Positions 57,314 through 64,000 of a stretch of 64,000 bases of DNA are shown here, piece after piece (position 1 is the stretch's first letter; each line of letters opens with the position of its first letter). Origin of the DNA: Arthrobotrys musiformis (Eukaryota; Ascomycota; Orbiliomycetes; Orbiliales; Orbiliaceae); NCBI GenBank assembly GCA_036971715.1, contig JAVHJL010000004.1:3844001-3908000 (forward strand), written 5' to 3'. The notes under the pieces were generated by a model. It did not search any database. It was given only the letters and a program-made list of their open reading frames with translations, and was not told the DNA's origin. The position numbers and the translations under genes were made by a program.

Positions 57314-59696
57314 GAAAACGGTTGTGAAAAGAGTATCACCGGTAGGAATTCGGTGATCTTAGGTAGTTTCTTTTGGGTTTGATGGACGTTGAGTTGAGGT
57401 TGAGGTTGAGGTCGGGGAGTGGCCGGATTAGCTAGTGTTGTTGGAGAGCTGCGATGTTTGGTGATGTTTGCTCAGGTTGAATATTCCCCTTTTGGTAAGA
57501 GCTGGTGGGTCCTTTCGATATGATAAACAGCTAGTTGCAGGTATCACGGAACAGCTTGATGGCTACCCGTAAAAGTTTGAAAGGATGGAGATGGGGAGAT
57601 GAGAACGATATCGATGAGATGGAGGAGGAGGAGGAGAATCAATTGAAGTGGTCCAAACGGCCAATTGGTTCGTTTAGGCGGTTTTATGTATGTTGCAGCA
57701 GTATAGCTAGTATACTATATATACTAGTAACGTTGGTGAATGCAACGAGCGAATGAACGACCGAGCGGGAGGACAGCGATCTGGTTGATGAAGAGCTCTC
57801 TTCTTATCCTTTCGAAATCTGTTCTCGCGGACTTTTCCTGCTTTCGAAAATTGCCGTGGTTGGTTACATGCAATTGGATCTGTGATCCTCTCACACAAAA
57901 TCTGACCTGCAAAGAACCCTTTTTGCTCGCCCTGTAAGAGCCAAAAGGACAGGGAGAAAAAGGTCCGGATCGCGGGAGGGAAAAAAAGACTATTGGATAG
58001 GATGTATCTGACGGCGGATGTTCTACAGGAGCTAGAAAATACTAGCTGTTGTGAGAGGGTTCTCCAAAGAACACTTGCAAGGCTAACAATCTGAAGCAAA
58101 ATTCAAGAGTTCAAGCGTGCATGAAAAAGGCAATTGCCGTGTCCTCTCTGTATTTACTTGTAAACAGATCGGAAGAGAACGGCTCAAAAAGAGAGGTGAG
58201 GATCGATATCGATGCTACTGCTGATACGTAGGACGAGAGCAGGAGGCTGCGGTGTGCGTGGTACGTATACAAATATGTACAATTGCAACTCCAACTCCAA
58301 CTACAATTGTATTATATTGTTTTGTACTGTCAGAGAATCTGTGTAATGAATCGGATTGAAGTGCCGGAATCGATATCCCGTGTGCGAGGGCCAAAGACTA
58401 GTGTAGTATAGTCGAGAAAACGTTCAAATTTAGATTTAAATTTGTGAGAGTCGAGGACGATGTCACTTGATCGATTGTACTAATGTAATATATACTGGAA
58501 TTCTAGAAGCAGAATTTCAGAGGGAGAAGTGTGTGAGAAACCCGAAGTCAAGTGAGCAGCACATGGGCAGAAGTAAATAACACCACCACCACAGTATATG
58601 TATATACGAGTAAGTAAGAGAAATATAATATCGATACCTAAACTAGCTGAGGGAGGTTGGGGGGGTTATCGATGGTGGAGGGGGGCGTGTTTCAAAACAG
58701 CTTTATAGGAATATGTACGTATTCGCTGGCAAATCTGCAGCTATGAGCGCTAGTGCAGGTATCAAATTGATTCGACGTCTCCGCGTTCTTTTTCAGTTCG
58801 ATGCGAACAAATATGCAATGCACGCCTTTCTCACACCCACCTCACCCACCTCACCCACAGGTTCGAACGTTCATGGGGGTTCTTCACGGAAGGGTGTGGG
58901 CGCCGTTGGGTGGAAAACATGATCAGGCTAATGCATCAGGCGCATGGACTGCAGGCAACGTGATTTCTAATATATCTTATTGGGTACATTGTCTACATCT
59001 TTGCCGTCGGTGGTGGGACGAGTACCAGAGACCCATATCCTCCGGATCCTCTCAATGGAGAATATACTTAGTATACTGTGTACCTGGCCCAGCTGGGGTG
59101 TTATATTCGGAAGAGCTACCCTTTTCCCCTTCAAATTGATTGATACGACGTCGACACGACAAAGTTTTGCATATTGCAGTTCACGTATTAATTCGTATTG
59201 ATATTGAGGGCGGGAACAATCACAGCGACAGGGGGTGATACTCCGTATCAGCTCGTCGAACAGCCTCGCCAATAATGGGTGTACCACCCAGCAACACAGG
59301 GAAGTCCGAGTCGACCTGCCCGGAAATCAACGACACGTGCCTCCGCGATGTGTTGTTTGTGTGTTGTGTGAAACAGTCGCGTCAAACACGTCAAACAGCC
59401 TGGCGGTCTCGCACGCAGCCTTTGCGCAATCCCGTCCTCCCGCTCAAGCTTTGTCTGACCTCCCCTCCTCCACATACCTCCGCAGGCTTAGACTCAGACT
59501 CAGACCGGGGTGGGAATAGCCATGCATATGCATATTAATTCACGATGCCGATGACCTCCTCTCCCTTTTTATTCTCTTCTATTCTTGTATTTCCTTTCCA
59601 GCGTCTAACCAACATTCCCTTTACGATCCATCCTATCTACTATCCTTCCACCGTTGACTGATATATACGGGGACACTATAGCTCTAATATCAAAGA
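57314..59696. other. Divergent intergenic region between 84-aa gene and polymerase eta
   Basis: About 2.4 kb with no supported gene. It serves as the shared upstream region of two divergent genes. It includes GAGGTT repeats at 57396-57415 and short CACCTCACC repeats at 58840-58859. Confidence 0.45.
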
Positions 59697-61696
59697 ATGG
59701 ACGATTACTATGCAGATTGGCCTTCCCCGACGGCCGCCCAACGTCCCAAGTCCAAGTTCTCATACAAGGACCTCCTGCAGATGTCAAAGTACAATGTCCA
59801 CTCGCCGTTGCGGGTTATTGCTCATATGTATGTCTCTTCCCTCACTAGATTATGTCCTTTGGTATATGTTTTTTTATATATTTTTTTTTCTAATTAATTT
59901 TGTGTATTTAGTGACTTGGACGCGTTCTATGTATGTCACTTTATATATGAAATGCTCCCTGAAATTAGAGTACTTGGTTAATACGTTATCAGGCACAATG
60001 TGAAATGGTCCGCCTCGGCATCCCCGAGGACGAACCCCTGGCAGTGCAACAGTGGGACGGTGTGTTTCTCCCTCCCTTGCTGACTCTATATATCGCCATA
60101 TAAATTCTCACATAATACGCCATAAAAGCACTGATAGCGGTAAACTACCCCGCCCGCGCCCACGGCATAACCCGCATGCGTGATGTCGTCTCCGCAAAGC
60201 GTAAATGCCCCGCTTTGCATACAATCCACGTAGCCACCTGGCGGGTGCAAAACGACGTTGCAATAATGGGGTACCACGACATGACCAACGGTTCCATCTC
60301 CACGGACAAAGTCTCGCTGGACCACTATCGAAAGGAATCGAAGAAGATATTGGCGATATTTAGGGAGAAATGCCCGAAAGTCGAGAAGGCGAGTGTTGAC
60401 GAGAGTTTTTTGGATCTGAGTGGGTTGGTTTTTGAGAGGTTGGTGGAACGGTATGAGGAGGAGTTGGGCGTGGTGGATGGGGAGGTCGTACTACCGTACG
60501 GGGATTCTACCGAGCGGCTAAGAATGCCTGAGGTCGCCGGGGTAGAATGGGGAGATAGCCATCTCGTCGACCTCGATGATGGCGAGGAAGGGGAGGAGGA
60601 ACCAGTGGATTGGGATGATATAGCCATAGGCATTGCAGCGGAAATAGTGGCGGATGTCAGAGCGGAAGTCAGAAGGAGATTAGGATATACCTGGTATGCT
60701 CCCTCTTCCTTCACACCAGCCTCGAGTGCTCGTTACGTAAACGCCATTAAGTAAGACTGGATAGACATCACAAAACTAATAGATCAAAAAGCTCAGCAGG
60801 CATCTCCCGTAACAAAATGCTGGCTAAACTCGGCAGCGCCTACAAAAAACCAAACCAACAAACCATAGTCCGCACCCGCGCAATATCCCACTTCCTCTCC
60901 ACCATGAAATTCACCAGCATCCGCAATCTCGGCGGGAAACTCGGTTCCGAAGTCGCCGCCGCATTTAACACCGAAAACGTCTCTGAAGTTCTCTCCGTCC
61001 CTCTGGAAACGTTTAAAGCAAAATTGGGGGATGATACGGGAACATGGTTATATAAAACTATTAGGGGGATAGATACAACCGAAGTGATAACAAGAACGGA
61101 GATAAAAAGCATGCTCAGCGCTAAAAGCTTCACTCCGCCGATAACACGCTACCAGCAGGGGGAAAGTTGGTTAAAAGTGTTCTGTGCGGATATCGTAAGC
61201 CGTGTTAACGAAGAATCAGACGAAACGGAATATCTAAACGATGATAATGAGGTAGGGAGCCAGCCGGTATCCCTACGAAGACCGAGGAACATGACGCTAC
61301 ACCACCGAGCGGGCAAGGTGACGAAGTCAAGACAAGCTGGGATTCCGGTTGGGAAGATATTTGATGAGGAGTTATTACTACCAATCGCAAAGAACTTATT
61401 AAAACAGATAGAACAGGAAGGGAAGTGCTGGCCCTGTGGGAATTTATCGTTGAGCGTGGGTGGGTTCGATGATATAGGGCGGGGATCGAATAGAGGTATC
61501 GGCGGGTGGTTAGTAAAGGGTGAGGAAGCGAAGGCACTAAGGGAAGAAAATCTGAAGAGGAGGTCATTAGCGATCGAGGAGGGGAGGACAGAGGCTACAA
61601 AGAAGAGGAAAGTTGGCATTGATAATTTCTTCAGTCGGGGAAGGGTTGACACGGACGTGGGGGTCGGGAATAAGCTATACGAAGATGAACCTAATA

Positions 61697-61728
<32 letters not shown>

Positions 61729-62268
61729 CTCTTCTTCCACTCTGACGAAAATGAAAAGGAGGAAATGGAATTCGAAGACGATATATACACCGACCCAAAG
61801 GACTTCACATTAGATAATCCCGCGAACTACAGGCCCGACCTTGCCCCTCCATCCACAATCCGCACTAGCTCATCAGGTCGCACTCGTTTCTTTTCAAAAG
61901 AAAACACCCCAACGACCACCACAACCACTACAAAACCAGAGCCCAGAGGGGAAGAAGAAATATCGTTCCCTTGTTCCCGCTGTAACAACAAGCTTATCCC
62001 ACTGGAGAAGCTAGACGAACACTCGGACTGGCATTTTGCAAAGGACCTGATGCAGCAGGATCGCATTATCGTCCCCTCCGCATCTACCTCTTCAACATCA
62101 AACAAACCCAACAAAAAGGAAGAAAAACAAGAACCAAGTTCTTCGCAGACGGTTCCTGTCAAAAGGGGCAGGGGTCGACCGCCAAAACACGCGATTGTGC
62201 ACGTACAAGGCGAGAACGGGCCGGTGTTGGAGAAAGGACAGAGAAAGTTAGCATTTGGGAGGGGGTGA
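59697..62268 (+). CDS. RAD30: DNA polymerase eta (Y family), 752 aa, 5 exons
   Basis: Exons 59697-59827, 59912-59930, 59993-60059, 60129-60693, 60792-62268 (753 codons); exon 2 is only 19 nt and carries the catalytic DLDAFY motif (Asp45, Asp47). Other landmarks: LIAVNYPARAHGITR, SVDESFLDLS (Asp163-Glu164 metal ligands), YTCSAGISRNKMLAKLGSAY, and helix-hairpin IRNLGGKLG. The little-finger region follows (RPRNMTLHHRAG). The C-terminal half has KVGIDNFF (534-541, PCNA-binding PIP-like), an Asp run, a UBZ ubiquitin-binding finger (Cys655, Cys658, His671, His675) and KRGRGRPPK (718-726), an AT-hook. Replicates past UV dimers at stalled forks. An acidic insert within the palm (about 180-230) is longer than usual. 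Confidence 0.94.
61696..61726. repeat. GAC trinucleotide repeat within polymerase eta
   Basis: Nine GAC codons give an Asp run after the PIP-like motif. Prone to length variation; seen directly. Confidence 0.85.
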
Positions 62269-63140
62269 ATTCGTTTTTGGGAGACTTGGGATTGGCTGTT
62301 TGATTTTTGTGGGATTCTGAGGATTCCTCGTGGAGTGGGCGTGGGGATTTTTTCGGCGTGAGCTTCGAGTGCTCGAATGCTTAGGTTTAAAGGTATAGGA
62401 TAGTCTATACGGAAGACCCAATGCCCTTATACGGGCTAGAGTGAGCTAGCTACTAGGTGAGATATTTGGCCCACGATGATACCTTTGTCGGTTCCCAATT
62501 TAAGGCGCTAACAGTGTGACGGGGGATCTAGCGTCTCACAGCTAGGCGCCATACTCTGTCTTGCGAAGGGATCTGAATGACTCTCCGTCCGAAAGCTTGA
62601 CCAGGGCGCCTCTTGGGTATGTCAACGGCATGGATTCGGGTTCGGGTCTGATATATTTTACGATTTTAACCCAAAGCCCACACCGCGAATGGCAATCGAT
62701 AGGTTCGATTGGAGGGTAGGTAAGCATATCTGTCCGAATTATATTCCAGTTGTCGTCAGCTATCGGATCGTCTCAAATGAGACTGTGAGTATTGTTGGAT
62801 TCGAGGCTAGGGTATTGTAAGATAAGCAAATATTCTTTGCATGCATTGTTCGGGAGCCTCTATAGTTACGGCTGTCAAATTAAAGAATCCAAAAGTTTCG
62901 CTACTAAGGTAGCCTGTGCATTAATCGTATGCTCGACTTTGCATCATTCACTACTAGTATACTACTACGCTATTCCTACCGCAACTATACCTGCCGCAAA
63001 GGGCGCCCAGGCTACTAAAAAAAAAGTGACAATGTCCATTAAGATTATGCACAAGCCGAAATCCTATCTTATCTCGCGCGTGATATAGCAATCGTCTACC
63101 ATACTCTCCCTTCAACTTATCCTCTCGACTCGGGTATAAT
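62269..63140. other. Convergent intergenic region between polymerase eta and EMC1
   Basis: About 870 nt with no supported gene; 3' flanks of two convergent genes. A 98-codon frame at 62792-63088 lacks an ATG start and is not supported. Confidence 0.5.
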
Positions 63141-64000
63141 TTACTGCGCCCACCGCTGTCCGATTTGCTTCTTTCGAACCTATAATCAATCGATTACACA
63201 TTAGTCTCTCACCTCCCAAAATAGTAGCTTTACGGGGGAGATGATAAACCTACCATAGGCCTCAAAAACATAGTTCCAACGCCAACAGCAAGCACGCTTC
63301 CAATCAGCGCCAACTTGTTAAACCCTCTTCCCAGCACATCAAACGCCTCACTCGGATTCGTCCTCGTCCCGAAGATATCAATACCCCATCCGACGACGAT
63401 ACTAGTACTTTCCAATAAACTTGGTGTTGTGATGATTTTCTCGATGCCTACGAGGTCTCTGATGTGTGATAGCGACGCACGGCCGTGGTCGATACCTAGA
63501 TATGGATCGTATTTGAATAACCCTTCTTCCTTTTCTTCCGCCGTAGGTTCTCGACCGACGGGACGGCGGGGTTCTAGAGTACGTTTATTGATAGCGAGAA
63601 GCGCGCCGAGCTTAGGAACGGATAGAAGGACGGCACGGGTGGTTATTCCCTGCCTTGTCGTTGTTGTCGCAAGGGATGTTATTGGATGGGGGAAGATGAA
63701 GGCATGTGATACTCCATAAGGTGAGGAAGATCTCGGTTGATCGTATGATGAAATATTCTGCTGTAACAGCCGACCAGGATCGTTCTTGTTCGCCGAGGCG
63801 TAGAAGTCTGTGACCACCAGCTGGGTTCCCCTTGCGGCGGAATTAGAGTAGTATGAGTATACATACCAGTTTTCGGCGATGGTAGCGACAATGGGGCGGG
63901 TTGTGTCCGCGTCGGTTTGGACTGATGTGTGGAGGACGGTGCCGGAGACTGTGTCAAGGAGATAGAGGTATATCGAGGATGTGGAAGGGTCCGAAGCGAT
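63141..64000 (-). CDS. EMC1: ER membrane protein complex subunit 1, C-terminal part (partial at window end)
   Basis: The gene enters from the right edge. One exon covers 64000-63254 in a single frame, then an intron (donor GTAGGT, acceptor ATTATAG) and a last exon 63179-63141 of 13 codons. Without that intron the frame would end at 63230 with a spurious GLSSPP tail. With it the protein ends PMVRKKQIGQRWAQ, as EMC1 proteins do. Landmarks upstream: NWYVYSYYS, QLVVTDFYAS, HPITSLATTTTRQGITTRAV, AINKRTLEPRRP, EEKEEGLFKYDPYL, TPSLLESTSIVVGWGIDIFG, and the membrane segment LALIGSVLAVGVGTMFLRPM. EMC1 is the large luminal/membrane subunit of the EMC insertase, which inserts tail-anchored and multipass proteins. 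About 261 residues are in the window. Confidence 0.93.

Noticed and set aside
1..64000. CRISPR arrays or bacterial-type operons
   Set aside because: No regular spacer-repeat structure exists and all genes carry fungal introns.

Overview
The window is nuclear DNA of a filamentous ascomycete (Pezizomycotina). Evidence: short introns of roughly 50-100 nt with GT(A/G)NGT donors, CTAAC/CTRAY branch points and CAG/TAG acceptors; secreted plant-polymer hydrolases (GH15 with CBM21, GH12 with CBM1); Kex2-type secreted proteins; a PNP-NB-ARC-TPR NLR; F-box proteins; a fungal DUF8035-type protein; and housekeeping genes of fungal type (Wbp1/OST48, DNA polymerase eta, EMC1). I would guess a saprotroph or nematode-trapping lineage (for example Orbiliomycetes), but the sequence does not settle the class. 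Gene density is low in the left two thirds (intergenic stretches of 1-4 kb rich in simple repeats and at least one degraded Ty3-type retroelement) and higher on the right.

Left arm (1-8.6 kb): a broken trypsin/V8-like serine protease fused to an unknown C-terminal domain (in-frame TAG between the catalytic His and Asp codons); an intronless F-box protein; a decayed orphan reading frame; microsatellite-rich DNA (a tandemly duplicated GTC/CTT block and a ~100-nt homopurine tract); a small tail-anchored-looking protein; and a glycine-zipper protein on the minus strand. 8.6-15.4 kb holds a retroelement remnant and a two-exon 600-aa F-box protein.

Middle (15.4-31.5 kb): an 11-exon secreted glucoamylase with an N-terminal CBM21 starch-binding domain, a 4-exon CBM1-GH12 endoglucanase, an 8-exon 1132-aa AlkB-like Fe(II)/2-oxoglutarate dioxygenase with two Cys clusters, an acidic-tailed hypothetical protein, and a Kex2-processed cysteine-rich secreted peptide.

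Accessory block (31-49.6 kb): a second small Cys-rich secreted protein, a 1377-aa NLR (nucleoside-phosphorylase-like N terminus, NB-ARC, TPR array and an unusual long charged coiled-coil tail), a single-pass membrane protein, a 349-aa secreted orphan, and about 4 kb of AT-rich DNA.

Right arm (49.6-64 kb): a His-rich DUF8035-type protein, OST48/Wbp1 of the oligosaccharyltransferase, a previously hidden 84-aa three-exon gene on the minus strand, DNA polymerase eta with a UBZ finger and an AT-hook, and the 3' part of EMC1 on the minus strand with a 13-codon last exon. OST48 and EMC1 both act in the ER membrane; the other genes show no obvious shared pathway. All splice models below were checked by hand for reading-frame phase; none has transcript support.
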